Assembly: GCF_014649915.1 (NCBI RefSeq)
Contig: NZ_BMTY01000006.1
Coordinates: 25,357-89,356, forward strand
Direction: 5' to 3'
From: Streptomyces toxytricini
Lineage (GTDB): Bacteria; Actinomycetota; Actinomycetes; Streptomycetales; Streptomycetaceae
DNA: 64,000 nucleotides
Shown: positions 50,699-59,248 of the stretch, in pieces
How positions within the stretch are numbered: position 1 is the stretch's first letter
How the letters are laid out: each line of letters begins with the position of its first letter
Translations under genes and position numbers: made by a program
The notes under the pieces: generated by a model
The model's input: only the letters and a program-made list of their open reading frames with translations
What the model was told of the DNA's origin: nothing
Database searches by the model: none

Positions 50699-52495
50699 CT
50701 ACGCGCGGTACAGCGCTTCGATCTCGTCGGCGAAGTCCTTCGCCACGACGTTCCGCTTCAGCTTCAGCGACGGCGTGATGTGGCCCGACTCCTCCGTGAA
50801 CTGCGCCGGCAGGATGCGGAACTTCCGGACCGACTCCGCCTTCGACACGGCCGCGTTTCCGTCGTCGACCGCCTTCTGCACGGCCGCGATCAGGTCCGCG
50901 TCCTCGCGCAGGTCGGCCGCCGTGCACCCGGCCGGCTTGCCGTTCTCCGCCGCCCAGCGGGCGAGGAACTCCTCGTCGATGGTGACCAGCGCGGCCACGA
51001 ACGGCCGGGCGTCGCCCACCACCATGCACTCGGCGACGAGCGCGTGCGCCCGGATGCGGTCCTCGATCACCGCGGGCGCGACGTTCTTGCCGCCGGCCGT
51101 GACGATCAGCTCCTTCTTCCGGCCGGTGATCGCGAGGTAGCCGTCCTCGTCGAGGGTGCCGACGTCACCGGTGTGGAACCAGCCGTCGGTCAGCGCCTCG
51201 GCCGTCGCGGCCTCGTTCTGCCAGTAGCCGGAGAAGACCTGCTCGCCGTGGAGCAGCACCTCGCCGTCGTCGGCGATGCGGACCACCGAGCCGGGCAGCG
51301 GCTGCCCGACCGTGCCGATCTTCGGGCGGTCCCACGGGTTGAAGGCGGTCGCCGCGCAGGACTCCGTCAGGCCGTAGCCCTCCAGGACGGTGAAGCCGAT
51401 GCCGCGGAAGAAGTGGCCGAGGCGCTCGCCGAGCGGGGCTCCGCCGGAGATCGCGTACTCGCCGCGGCCGCCGAGCACGGCGTGCAGCTTGCTGTACACC
51501 AGCTTCGAGAAGATCTTGTGCTTGAGCTTCAGGCCGAAGGACGGGCCCTTCGGGGTGTCCAGCGCGCGGCTGTACGCGATGGCCGTCTCCGCGGCGGCGT
51601 CGAAGACCTTCCCCTTGCCGTCGGCCTGCGCCTTGGCGCGCGCCGAGTTGTAGACCTTCTCGAAGACGCGCGGCACGCCGAGGATCAGCGTCGGCCGGAA
51701 CGACTGGAGTTCGTCGGTCAGGTTCTTGATGTCCGGTACGCAGCCCAGGCGGATCGGCGCCAGCACCGCCGCCACCTCGACCAGGCGGCCGAAGACGTGC
51801 GCCGCGGGCAGGAAGAGCAGCACCGAGCACTCGCCGGTGCGGAACAGCGGGCTCAGCCGCTCCACGACGTTCCCGCACTCGGCGAAGAAGTTCCGGTGGG
51901 TCAGCACGCAGCCCTTGGGGCGGCCGGTGGTGCCCGAGGTGTAGACGATGGTGGCGGGGTCGTCCGCGTTGGCGATCGAGCTGCGCTCGTCGACCTCCGC
52001 GTCCGTGATCCCCGCGCCGAGCGCGGTCAGCGCCTCCACGGCGCCCTGCTCGATCTGCCACACCTCGCGCAGCTCGGGCAGCCGGTCGCGCAGCGACGCG
52101 AGGGCCTCGGCGTGCCCGGGGCCCTCCACGATCGCCGCGACGGCGCCGGAGTCGCCGAGGATCCACTGGATCTGCTCGGGCGAGCTGGTCTCGTACACGG
52201 GCACGGTGACACCGCCCGCGGACCAGATCGCGAAGTCGGCGAGCACCCACTCGTAGCGGGTGCGGGAGATCAGCGCGACGCGGTCGCCGGGCCGGACGCC
52301 GGCCGCGATGAGGCCCTTGGCCGCGGCCCGGACCTCGGCGAGGAACTCCCGCGCGGTGACGTCCTGCCACCGGCCGCCGGCCTTGCGGCCCATGACGGCG
52401 GTGTCCGGATGCTGAGCGGCATTGCGGCGGATGAGATCCGTCAGGTTCCCGTCCGACGGGACCTCGTACAGGGCCGGAAGGCTGAACTCGCGCAA
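50699..52495 (-). CDS. long-chain fatty-acid--CoA ligase, FadD15-like
   Basis: Activates long-chain fatty acids with ATP and CoA. The TTG at 52495 is chosen because AGAGGAG lies 8 bases upstream and the product then starts MREFSLPALYEVP, as expected for FadD15-type proteins; an upstream GTG would add 19 atypical residues. The 598-residue protein has the AMP-binding P-loop-like motif IVYTSGTTGRPKGC (near residue 183), EGYGLTESCAA (near 390), the Asp in GWFHTGDVG and the C-terminal hinge ITGRKKELIVTAGGKNVAP with the catalytic Lys region. It is convergent with pimB-like, as in M. tuberculosis. Confidence 0.93.
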   Translation of the reverse strand: MREFSLPALYEVPSDGNLTDLIRRNAAQHPDTAVMGRKAGGRWQDVTAREFLAEVRAAAKGLIAAGVRPGDRVALISRTRYEWVLADFAIWSAGGVTVPVYETSSPEQIQWILGDSGAVAAIVEGPGHAEALASLRDRLPELREVWQIEQGAVEALTALGAGITDAEVDERSSIANADDPATIVYTSGTTGRPKGCVLTHRNFFAECGNVVERLSPLFRTGECSVLLFLPAAHVFGRLVEVAAVLAPIRLGCVPDIKNLTDELQSFRPTLILGVPRVFEKVYNSARAKAQADGKGKVFDAAAETAIAYSRALDTPKGPSFGLKLKHKIFSKLVYSKLHAVLGGRGEYAISGGAPLGERLGHFFRGIGFTVLEGYGLTESCAATAFNPWDRPKIGTVGQPLPGSVVRIADDGEVLLHGEQVFSGYWQNEAATAEALTDGWFHTGDVGTLDEDGYLAITGRKKELIVTAGGKNVAPAVIEDRIRAHALVAECMVVGDARPFVAALVTIDEEFLARWAAENGKPAGCTAADLREDADLIAAVQKAVDDGNAAVSKAESVRKFRILPAQFTEESGHITPSLKLKRNVVAKDFADEIEALYRA

Positions 52496-52546
52496 GACTG
52501 CTGCTCCTCTGGGCGCCATCGCCACCGTGTGGACCGACCGGACGTT

Positions 52547-52580
52547 ACCCACCGGTAGTGGGTTCCGGATAGAGGGAACC
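52547..52580. promoter_or_regulatory. paired palindromes upstream of fadD
   Basis: Two perfect inverted repeats stand back to back: ACCCAC/GTGGGT around CGGTA (52547-52563) and GGTTCC/GGAACC around 8 bases (52561-52580). The first lies inside GTTACCCACCGGTAGTG, which has a TTACC-N3-CGGTA symmetry like TetR-family operators. They are 50-85 bases upstream of the fadD start. Confidence 0.45.
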
Positions 52581-52712
52581 GGCCAGATGTTCCGTGCGTC
52601 ACATGGCGCGGCACTGCCCGGTCGACCTTAGTCGACCCGAGCAACGACTAGGAAGTAACCGCAGGTAGGGCCCCTGCCACCGGCCCCTCTACCCGCGTCG
52701 CGCCCACCCCCC

Positions 52713-52718
52713 TAGGGT
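52713..52718 (+). promoter_or_regulatory. leaderless-type -10 box of the metallophosphoesterase gene
   Basis: TAGGGT ends 6 bases before the ATG at 52725. The box is part of a perfect stem, GCCCACCC with GGGTGGGC (52702-52722). Confidence 0.6.
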
Positions 52719-52724
52719 GGGCCC

Positions 52725-53519
52725 ATGACGGGCAGCACGGGTGGCAGGAAAAGCAGCACGCGGGTCCACGTCGTCAGCGACGTGCACGGCAACGCCGAGG
52801 CGCTCGCCAGGGCCGGTGACGGCGCCGACGCGCTGATCTGCCTCGGCGACCTGGTGCTCTTCCTCGACTACGCCGACCACTCCCGCGGCATCTTCCCCGA
52901 CCTCTTCGGCGTCGACAACGCCCACCGCATCGTCGAGCTGCGCACCGCGCGCCGCTTCGAAGAGGCCCGCGCGTTCGGCCGCCGGCTGTGGGACGGCCTG
53001 GACCGCGAACAGCTGATCGAGGAGGCCGTGCGCCGCCAGTACGCCCAGATGTTCGCCGCGTTCCCCCACCCCACGTACGCCACCTACGGAAACGTCGACA
53101 TCCCGGCCCTGTGGCCCGAGTACGCCGGCCCCTCCACCACCGTCCTCGACGGGCAGCGCGTCGAGATCGCCGGCCGCGTCTTCGGCTTCGTCGGCGGCGG
53201 CCTGCCCTCCCCGATGCGCACCCCCTACGAGGTCGCCGAGGAGGAGTACGCCGCCAAGGTCGAGGCCCTCGGCGAGGTCGACGTCCTGTGCTCGCACATC
53301 CCGCCGGAGGTCCCCGAGCTCTGCTACGACACCGTCGCCCGCCGCTTCGAGCGCGGCAGCGAGGCCCTCCTCGCCGCGATCCGGCGGACCCGCCCCCGCT
53401 ACGCCCTCTTCGGGCACGTCCACCAGCCCCTGGCCCGCCGCATGCGCATCGGGTCCACGGAGTGCGTGAACGTCGGCCACTTCGCCTCGACCGGCAGGCC
53501 GTGGGCCATGGAGTGGTGA
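52725..53519 (+). CDS. calcineurin-type metallophosphoesterase
   Basis: Cytosolic phosphoesterase with a two-metal site; substrate unknown. The 264-residue protein carries the five family motifs in order: SDVHGN (residues 18-23), GDLVL (near 41), GNVD (near 122), a His in CSHIPPE (near 190) and GHVHQP (near 227). Size and motifs resemble the YfcE/Icc group, and cyclic nucleotides or nucleotides are plausible. It begins a plus-strand run that continues with the START-like and ArsA-like genes. Confidence 0.9.
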   Translation: MTGSTGGRKSSTRVHVVSDVHGNAEALARAGDGADALICLGDLVLFLDYADHSRGIFPDLFGVDNAHRIVELRTARRFEEARAFGRRLWDGLDREQLIEEAVRRQYAQMFAAFPHPTYATYGNVDIPALWPEYAGPSTTVLDGQRVEIAGRVFGFVGGGLPSPMRTPYEVAEEEYAAKVEALGEVDVLCSHIPPEVPELCYDTVARRFERGSEALLAAIRRTRPRYALFGHVHQPLARRMRIGSTECVNVGHFASTGRPWAMEW

Positions 53520-53599
53520 CCTCCGCACGCACGGTAGCCTGCACGCGGCGGCCGCAGGCCGCACACATCCTCGAACACTCCACGTCAGGAGCGACCGCG

Positions 53600-54046
53600 A
53601 TGGCGGAACACACCAGCTCGAGCATCACCATCGATGCGGCGCCGGCCGACGTCATGGCCGTGATCGCCGACTTCGCCCGCTACCCCGAGTGGACGGGCGA
53701 GGTCAAGGAGGCCGAGGTGCTCGCCGCCGACGCCCAGGGCCGCGCGCAGAAGGTCCGCCTCCTGCTCGACGCCGGCGCGATCCGCGACGACCACACGCTC
53801 GCCTACACCTGGAACGGCACCGACGAGGTCAGCTGGACCCTCGACAAGTCCCAGATGCTCCGCCAGCTCGACGGCTCCTACCGGCTGGCCCCCCTCGACG
53901 GCGGCAAGCGCACCGAGGTCACCTACCAGCTCACCGTCGACGTCAAGATCCCCATGCTCGGCATGATCAAGCGGAAGGCCGAGAAGGTCATCATCGACCG
54001 CGCCCTCGCAGGCCTGAAGAAGCGCGTCGAGACCACCGCGGCCTGA
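53600..54046 (+). CDS. SRPBCC (START-like) polyketide cyclase/dehydrase-type protein
   Basis: A 148-residue ligand-binding protein of the START/Bet v1 fold. CAGGAG lies 8 bases before the ATG. The fold's landmarks are present: SITIDAAPADVMAVIADFARYPEW at the front, a beta-rich middle (YTWNGTDEVSWTLD) and a long C-terminal helix (IIDRALAGLKKRVE). It resembles M. tuberculosis Rv2185c in family and position between the fadD15 region and an ArsA-like gene. A hydrophobic lipid-like ligand is likely; enzymatic activity is not indicated. The gene downstream begins 5 bases after its stop. Confidence 0.88.
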   Translation: MAEHTSSSITIDAAPADVMAVIADFARYPEWTGEVKEAEVLAADAQGRAQKVRLLLDAGAIRDDHTLAYTWNGTDEVSWTLDKSQMLRQLDGSYRLAPLDGGKRTEVTYQLTVDVKIPMLGMIKRKAEKVIIDRALAGLKKRVETTAA

Positions 54047-54051
54047 CCGGC

Positions 54052-55272
54052 GTGCAGATCCTGCTCGTCACCGGCCCCGGCGGCGCCGGGCGGACCACCG
54101 TGGCCGCGGCCGCCGCAGCCGCCGCGGCCCGCACCGGGCGCCGCGTCCTGCTGCTCCGCGCGGACGCGGCCGCCCCCGCCGGCCCGGCGGACCCGGTCCG
54201 CGCCCTCCTCGGCCAGCCCGACGGAGAACCCGTCGAGGCCGCCCCCGGCCTGGCCGCCGAGCCCGCCGCGGGGGTGCTCACGGCCCGCGTCGACTCCGGC
54301 GCCGAGTTCCGCGCCGAGCTCGCCGCCCTCCAGGAGCGCGGATCCGCCCTGCTGGGCATGCTCGGCTCCCGCCCCCTGGGCGCCGAGGAGCTCACCGACC
54401 TGCCCGGCGCCGAGCAGTTCGCCCTGCTGCGGGCCCTGCGCCGGGCCGCGTCCGCCCCCGGCACCGACCTCGTCGTCGCCGACATGCCGCCGCTGCCCCA
54501 GGCCCTCGCCGTCCTCGCGCTCCCGGCCCAGCTGCGCCGCTACCTGGCCCGGCTGCTGCCCGCCGAGCGGCAGGCCGCCCGCGCCCTGCGGCCCGTACTG
54601 GCCCAGCTCGCCGGCGTGCCGATGCCCGCGCAGTGGCTGTACGAGACCGCCGCCCGCTGGGACGGGGAGCTGGCTGCCGCACAGCGCGCCGTCGAGGCCG
54701 ACACCACCTCCCTGCTGCTCGTCGCCGAGCCCGGCCCGGCCGCCGACGCCGCCCTGCGCAGCGGCCTGCTCGGCGCCTCCCTCATGGAGCTGGGCGTCGC
54801 CGGGATCGCCGCCAACCGCATGGTCCCGCAGGACTCGCCCGACCCCTGGCTCGCCGGGCTCGCCGCCGAGCAGGAGCAGTACGCCGCCCGCTGGGCCGCC
54901 CGCACGCCCGTCACCGCCCTGCCCCACCTCGGCCGCACCCCCCGCGGCCCGCAGGACCTGGACCGCCTCGCCGCCGCGGCCGCCCGGCTGCTCCCGCACG
55001 GACCCGCCGCCCGCCGCCCCTGGACCGTCGAGGACCGGCTCGCCGAGGACGGCGTCCTCGTCTGGGCCGTCCCGCTGCCCGGCGCCGAGAAGCGCGACCT
55101 CGACCTCGTACGCCGCGGCGACGAGCTGCTCGTCGCGGCCGGACCGCACCGGCGGATCGTCCCCCTGCCCGCCGCCCTGCGCCGCTGCACCGTCTCCGGC
55201 GCCGCCCTCACCGAGGGCGAGCTCCGCATCCGCTTCACCCCCGACCCCGCGCTGTGGCCGCGCACGCCCTGA
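54052..55272 (+). CDS. ArsA/GET3-like ATPase with altered P-loop
   Basis: A 406-residue protein of the ArsA/Get3 P-loop family by its start (VQILLVTGPGGAGRTTVAAA). The signature deviant Walker A of this family, GKGGVGKTT, here reads GPGGAGRTT: both lysines are missing, so normal ATP hydrolysis is doubtful. Further landmarks are VVADMPPLPQAL (switch-II-like DxPP, where DTAPTGH is usual) and a hydrophobic central helical region (AVLALPAQLRRYLARLLP). A C-terminal small beta domain (VWAVPLPGAEKRDLDLVRRGDELLV) resembles the ArsA HSP20-like cap. It may be a lipid- or membrane-protein-handling partner of the preceding START-like protein. Confidence 0.85.
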   Translation: MQILLVTGPGGAGRTTVAAAAAAAAARTGRRVLLLRADAAAPAGPADPVRALLGQPDGEPVEAAPGLAAEPAAGVLTARVDSGAEFRAELAALQERGSALLGMLGSRPLGAEELTDLPGAEQFALLRALRRAASAPGTDLVVADMPPLPQALAVLALPAQLRRYLARLLPAERQAARALRPVLAQLAGVPMPAQWLYETAARWDGELAAAQRAVEADTTSLLLVAEPGPAADAALRSGLLGASLMELGVAGIAANRMVPQDSPDPWLAGLAAEQEQYAARWAARTPVTALPHLGRTPRGPQDLDRLAAAAARLLPHGPAARRPWTVEDRLAEDGVLVWAVPLPGAEKRDLDLVRRGDELLVAAGPHRRIVPLPAALRRCTVSGAALTEGELRIRFTPDPALWPRTP

Positions 55273-55341
55273 ACCCGTACCCCCGTTCGGGTAACGTCGA
55301 AGGAAGCACGCACACCCCGAAGCCGCCCAGGAGAGTCCGCC

Positions 55342-55821
55342 ATGAGCGAGGCCACCGACCGTCCCGACGACGCCTGGGCCGATGCCTGCGCCGAGGACCT
55401 CGCCGCCGAGAAGGAGCGCCGCCGCTCCCGGCAGGGCGGCCCGGCCGGCCCCGGCGGGCAGGCCGGCACCGCCGCCGAGGAGCTCCTCAAGCTGTTCGAG
55501 GCCGTCGCCGACAAGGTGACCGCCCTGAACAACCCGCTGCTCGGGGCTGCCGCCCAGGGCGCCGTCCGGCAGTTCGTCGACCAGGCGAAGGCCGCCGCCC
55601 GGCCCGTCGTCGAGCGCAACCCCGAGGTCTTCGACCACCTCGCCGCCGCCGGCTCCGAGCTGCTGGCCGCCTACCGCTCCGCCGTCGAGGGACACGAGCG
55701 CCGCTGGACCCGCGGCACCGCCGACCCCGCGCCCGGCGCCGACGGCAAGCCCGCCGGCGACGGCTCCGACCCCCGCGACGACGGCGGCCCCGGCCCCACC
55801 CAGCGCATCGACCTCGACTGA
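55342..55821 (+). CDS. DUF5304 protein, SCO2127-like
   Basis: A 159-residue protein with an acidic N-terminus, a helical core (AAEELLKLFEAVADKV, then LGAAAQGAVRQFVDQAKAAAR and VFDHLAAAGSELLAAYR) and a disordered Gly/Pro/Asp-rich tail. CAGGAGAG lies 9 bases before the ATG. The gene immediately upstream of glkA in S. coelicolor, SCO2127, has this character and has been linked genetically to glucokinase activity and carbon catabolite repression. The position here supports orthology. No catalytic motif is visible. Confidence 0.8.
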   Translation: MSEATDRPDDAWADACAEDLAAEKERRRSRQGGPAGPGGQAGTAAEELLKLFEAVADKVTALNNPLLGAAAQGAVRQFVDQAKAAARPVVERNPEVFDHLAAAGSELLAAYRSAVEGHERRWTRGTADPAPGADGKPAGDGSDPRDDGGPGPTQRIDLD

Positions 55822-55882
55822 GACTCCGCCGCCCTCGGGTACCTTTGGTCGTGGCGGGGTTTGACCGGAAACCGAGGGACTA

Positions 55883-56824
55883 ATGGGACTCACCATCGGC
55901 GTCGACATCGGCGGCACGAAGATCGCGGCCGGCGTGGTCGACGAAGAGGGCACCATCCTTGAGACGTACAAGGTGCCCACCCCGCCGAGCGCGGACGGAG
56001 TGACGGACGCGATCTGCTCCGCCGTCTCCGCGGTAAGCAGCCACCACAGCATCGAAGCCGTCGGCATCGGCGCCGCCGGATACGTCGACGACAAGCGCGC
56101 GACCGTCCTGTTCGCGCCCAACATCAACTGGCGCCACGAGCCGCTCAAGGACAAGGTCGAGCAGCGCATCGGCCTGCCCGTCGTCGTCGAGAACGACGCC
56201 AACTGCGCCGCCTGGGGCGAATACCGCTTCGGCGCCGGCCAGGGCCACGAGGACGTCATCTGCATCACCCTGGGTACCGGCCTCGGCGGCGGCATCATCA
56301 TCGGCAACAAGCTGCGCCGCGGCCGCTTCGGCGTGGCCGCCGAGTTCGGCCACATCCGCGTCGTCCCCGACGGCCTGCTGTGCGGCTGCGGCAGCCAGGG
56401 CTGCTGGGAGCAGTACGCCTCCGGCCGCGCCCTCGTCCGGTACGCCAGGCAGCGCGCCAAGGCCACCCCGGAGAACGCGGCCCTGCTCCTCGCCCTGGGC
56501 GACGGCACCCCCGAGGGCATCGAGGGCAAGCACATCAGCGAGGCCGCCCGCCAGGGCGACCCGGTGGCCGTGGACTCCTTCCGCGAGCTGGCCCGCTGGG
56601 CCGGCGCCGGCCTCGCCGACCTGGCCTCCCTGTTCGACCCGTCGGCGTTCATCGTCGGCGGCGGCGTCTCCGACGAGGGCGACCTCGTCCTCGACCCGAT
56701 CCGCAAGTCCTTCAAGCGCTGGCTGATCGGCGGCGCCTGGCGCCCGCACGCCCAGGTGCTGGCCGCCCAGCTCGGCGGCAAGGCCGGCCTGGTCGGCGCA
56801 GCCGACCTCGCCCGCCAGGGCTGA
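55883..56824 (+). CDS. glkA: glucokinase (ROK family)
   Basis: ATP-dependent glucose kinase, and in Streptomyces the central player in carbon catabolite repression. The 313-residue protein has the N-terminal phosphate motif VDIGGTKIAAGVVD, VENDANCAAWGE with the catalytic Asp, ITLGTGLGGGIII, EFGHIRV and the ROK zinc motif CGCGSQGCWEQYASG. GAGGGACTA directly precedes the ATG. It follows the SCO2127-like gene by 61 bases, with a TACCTT -10-like box in between, so it may have both its own promoter and readthrough. Confidence 0.97.
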   Translation: MGLTIGVDIGGTKIAAGVVDEEGTILETYKVPTPPSADGVTDAICSAVSAVSSHHSIEAVGIGAAGYVDDKRATVLFAPNINWRHEPLKDKVEQRIGLPVVVENDANCAAWGEYRFGAGQGHEDVICITLGTGLGGGIIIGNKLRRGRFGVAAEFGHIRVVPDGLLCGCGSQGCWEQYASGRALVRYARQRAKATPENAALLLALGDGTPEGIEGKHISEAARQGDPVAVDSFRELARWAGAGLADLASLFDPSAFIVGGGVSDEGDLVLDPIRKSFKRWLIGGAWRPHAQVLAAQLGGKAGLVGAADLARQG

Positions 56825-56892
56825 GCCGCCCGCCCGGTGAGCCGGCGCCCCACCGCCCGCCGCGCCCCCTGTGGCACGGCGGGCGGTGTGGC

Positions 56893-56898
56893 TATGTT
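56893..56898 (+). promoter_or_regulatory. leaderless-type -10 box of the endonuclease/phosphatase gene
   Basis: TATGTT ends 7 bases before the ATG at 56906, with no ribosome-binding site between. Confidence 0.45.
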
Positions 56899-56905
56899 GC
56901 CGGGT

Positions 56906-57673
56906 ATGGACCTGACCTCGCGCCTGCCCGCGCTGCCGCAGTCCCGGACGGAGGCCGACGGCTCCGCCGTCGTCCGCGCCCTCAGCTACAACGTCCGCTC
57001 GCTGCGCGACGACGAGGACGCCCTGGCCCGCGTCATCCGCGCCTGCGCCCCCGACCTGGTCTTCGTCCAGGAGGCCCCGCGGTTCTTCCGCTGGCGCAAG
57101 CACGCCGCCCGCCTCGCCGCCAAGTGCGACCTGGTCGTGCTCTCCGGCGGGGCGACCGCAGCCGGGCCGCTCCTGATGTGCTCCCTGCGCGCCGCCGTCG
57201 AGCGCACCGAGGACGTCCTGCTCCCGCTGACGCCCGGCCTGCACCGGCGGGGCTTCGCCACCGCCGTCGTCCGCTTCGGGGCGGCCCGCACCGCCGTGTT
57301 CAGCGCGCACCTGTCGCTGGACCCCGCCGAGCGGCGGACCCAGGCCGGGGAGCTGCTGTCCCGCGTCGAGCGGGCGGGTACCCCGTACGCGATCGCCGCC
57401 GGGGACGTCAACGAGACGCCCGACGGCCCCGCGTTCCGGATGCTGGCCGGCGCCCTCCAGGACTGCCGTGCGGCCGCCCCGTGGGGCGGGGAGCACACCT
57501 TCGTCCGCTCCGGGCGGCCGCGGCGCATCGACGCGGTCTTCGCGAGCCCCGGCGTGGAGGTCCTCGGCTGCGGGGTGCCCGAGGGCCTCGCCGGCGTCAG
57601 CGGCGCGGACCTCGCCGCGGCCACCGACCACCTCCCGGTCCTCGCGGCCCTGCGCCTCCCCGCCGCAGGCTGA
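56906..57673 (+). CDS. endonuclease/exonuclease/phosphatase family protein
   Basis: Metal-dependent phosphoesterase of the DNase I/AP-endonuclease fold; substrate unknown. The 255-residue protein has the fold's landmarks: LSYNVRSL near the N-terminus (metal-site Asn), VFVQEAPRF with the metal-binding Glu, the strand VFSAHLSLD with the catalytic His, AAGDVNETPDGPA (Asp/Asn) and the C-terminal ATDHLPVLAAL with the catalytic Asp-His. Two other Met codons upstream are possible starts; this ATG is favoured by the promoter spacing. It is cytosolic, with no signal peptide. It is convergent with the next gene, 18 bases away, with no terminator stem. Confidence 0.88.
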   Translation: MDLTSRLPALPQSRTEADGSAVVRALSYNVRSLRDDEDALARVIRACAPDLVFVQEAPRFFRWRKHAARLAAKCDLVVLSGGATAAGPLLMCSLRAAVERTEDVLLPLTPGLHRRGFATAVVRFGAARTAVFSAHLSLDPAERRTQAGELLSRVERAGTPYAIAAGDVNETPDGPAFRMLAGALQDCRAAAPWGGEHTFVRSGRPRRIDAVFASPGVEVLGCGVPEGLAGVSGADLAAATDHLPVLAALRLPAAG

Positions 57674-57691
57674 GCCGCGCGGTCCGGCCGG

Positions 57692-58321
57692 TCAGACGAC
57701 GGCGCCGCGGCCCGGGTCGTCGTCCTCGTCGTCGCCGTGCGCCATCCGGGCCACCAGGGTGGCGAAGCCGCCCAGGAACCCGCCGATACCCAGGGTGGTC
57801 AGCCACCACGTCATGTCCCACTGGAACAGCACCGCGAGCAGCAGCAGCACCGGCCCGCCCACCACCGCCAGCCACGCGAACTTCGCCGTGGTGTCGGCCT
57901 CCGGGAGCTCCGGCTCCGGCTGGACGAAGTGCCCCTCGTCCCCGCCGTCCGGCTCGGCGGGCGCGTAGTCCCGCGGCCCGCTCCCGGCCCCGCCCACCCC
58001 GACGCCCGGGGCGAACACCACCGAACTGCCCAGCGGCTTCGCCGGGCCGGCGTCGTCCTTCGCAGGCTCCTCGGCGGACTCCTCCCGGGCCGGCGGCCCC
58101 GCGGACCCGGGCGCACCGGGCCCGCCGCCGGAGGAGGGCCCCGGCTTCGGCGGGAGCGGCTTCACGTCCTCCTCGGGCAGCATCAGGTTCTCGATCGGCC
58201 GGAACGGCCCCGACCCCGGCGGGTCCGGGGGCTCCTGCCCGTACCCGGCGACGATCGCCGCCCACGCCGCTTCCTCGTCGAGCGGGGGCACGCCCCCCGC
58301 AGGCTCCTCGTGCTCAGCCAC
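57692..58321 (-). CDS. C-terminally membrane-anchored protein, function unknown
   Basis: I do not recognise the family. Starting from a GTG that overlaps the upstream esterase stop by 8 bases, the 209-residue product begins MAEHEEPAGG with DEEAAWAAIVAGYGQEPPD and the short motif FRPIENLMLPEEDVKPLPP. A Pro/Gly/Ala-rich disordered middle (about 60-125) and an acidic stretch lead to two adjacent membrane helices (about 140-160 and 168-187) and an acidic end (HGDDEDDDPGRGAVV). It is translationally coupled to the esterase, so it may be an anchor or partner for it. Confidence 0.82.
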   Translation of the reverse strand: MAEHEEPAGGVPPLDEEAAWAAIVAGYGQEPPDPPGSGPFRPIENLMLPEEDVKPLPPKPGPSSGGGPGAPGSAGPPAREESAEEPAKDDAGPAKPLGSSVVFAPGVGVGGAGSGPRDYAPAEPDGGDEGHFVQPEPELPEADTTAKFAWLAVVGGPVLLLLAVLFQWDMTWWLTTLGIGGFLGGFATLVARMAHGDDEDDDPGRGAVV

Positions 58322-59093
58322 CGCTGGCCGCCTCCTTGCTGCCGACGCCCTCCGCGAGCCGCGCGACGAACGCGTGGCTGTCCTCGAAGATCCGCTCCGC
58401 ATCGTGGTCCAACGTCGCGACGTGGTAGCTGTGTTCCAGCAGCGTCTCGGTCACGTCCGTCGACGAGATCCGCGCCAGGATCCGCGCCGAGTCCACCGGC
58501 GGGACCACGTGGTCCTGGGGGCTGTGCAGCAGCAGCACCGGCTGCGTCACCTGCGGCAGGTCGCCGTCCACCAGCCGCAGGAAGTCCCGCAGCGACTGCG
58601 CGGCCCGCGTCGGCACCCGGTCGTAGCCGATCTCGTGCGCACCCGGCTTCGCGATGTCGCTCGCGATGCCCGGTGTCGACCGGATGAAGTGCTTGGCCAC
58701 CGGAAGGGCGAACGCCCGCGGGTCGTGCAGCTTGTTGGCCGGGTTGACGAGGACGATGCCGCTGATGGCATCACCGTGCTTCGCCGCCAGCCGCAGCGTC
58801 AGCGCCCCGCCCATCGACAGGCCGAAGACGAACACCCGGGCGCACCGGTCGAGCAGCTCGCGCAGTGCCCGGTCGACCTCCGCGTACCAGTCCTGCCACC
58901 CCGTGAGCTGCATGTCCTCCCAGCGCGTACCGTGCCCCGGAAGCAGCGGCACCGACACCGTCAGGCCCTGCGCGGCGAGGTACTCGGCCCACGGGCGCAT
59001 CGACTGCGGCGTGCTCGTGAAGCCGTGGCACAGGAGGACGCCGACCTCCCCGCCCTCGTGGCGGAACGGCTCGGCTCCAGGGAGGACGGGCAC
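58314..59093 (-). CDS. alpha/beta-hydrolase, carboxylesterase/monoacylglycerol lipase-like
   Basis: Serine esterase of the Est30/monoglyceride-lipase type. The GTG at 59093 is chosen because AAGGAG lies 6 bases upstream; longer frames read into unlike sequence. The 259-residue protein has the oxyanion motif LCHGFTSTPQSM, the nucleophile elbow FGLSMGGAL (Ser near residue 93), the acid in LHSPQDHVVPP and the catalytic His in LEHSYHVATLDHD. It lies divergent from an acyltransferase of the PlsC type, so the pair could handle acyl-glycerol turnover. Confidence 0.92.
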   Translation of the reverse strand: MPVLPGAEPFRHEGGEVGVLLCHGFTSTPQSMRPWAEYLAAQGLTVSVPLLPGHGTRWEDMQLTGWQDWYAEVDRALRELLDRCARVFVFGLSMGGALTLRLAAKHGDAISGIVLVNPANKLHDPRAFALPVAKHFIRSTPGIASDIAKPGAHEIGYDRVPTRAAQSLRDFLRLVDGDLPQVTQPVLLLHSPQDHVVPPVDSARILARISSTDVTETLLEHSYHVATLDHDAERIFEDSHAFVARLAEGVGSKEAASGG

Positions 59094-59248
59094 CGGGTTC
59101 TCCTTCGTGACAAGGGGTGTGGGCGGGTGCGTAGCGCTGTGTGACTTCACCGTACGCGACCGGCACGGCACCGACCAGGGCCGTCGGGGCACCTCGGCGC
59201 GGGGCAGGGGTTAAGGTCTGTTCGACAGGACACAGGAAGGCTTTCGAG

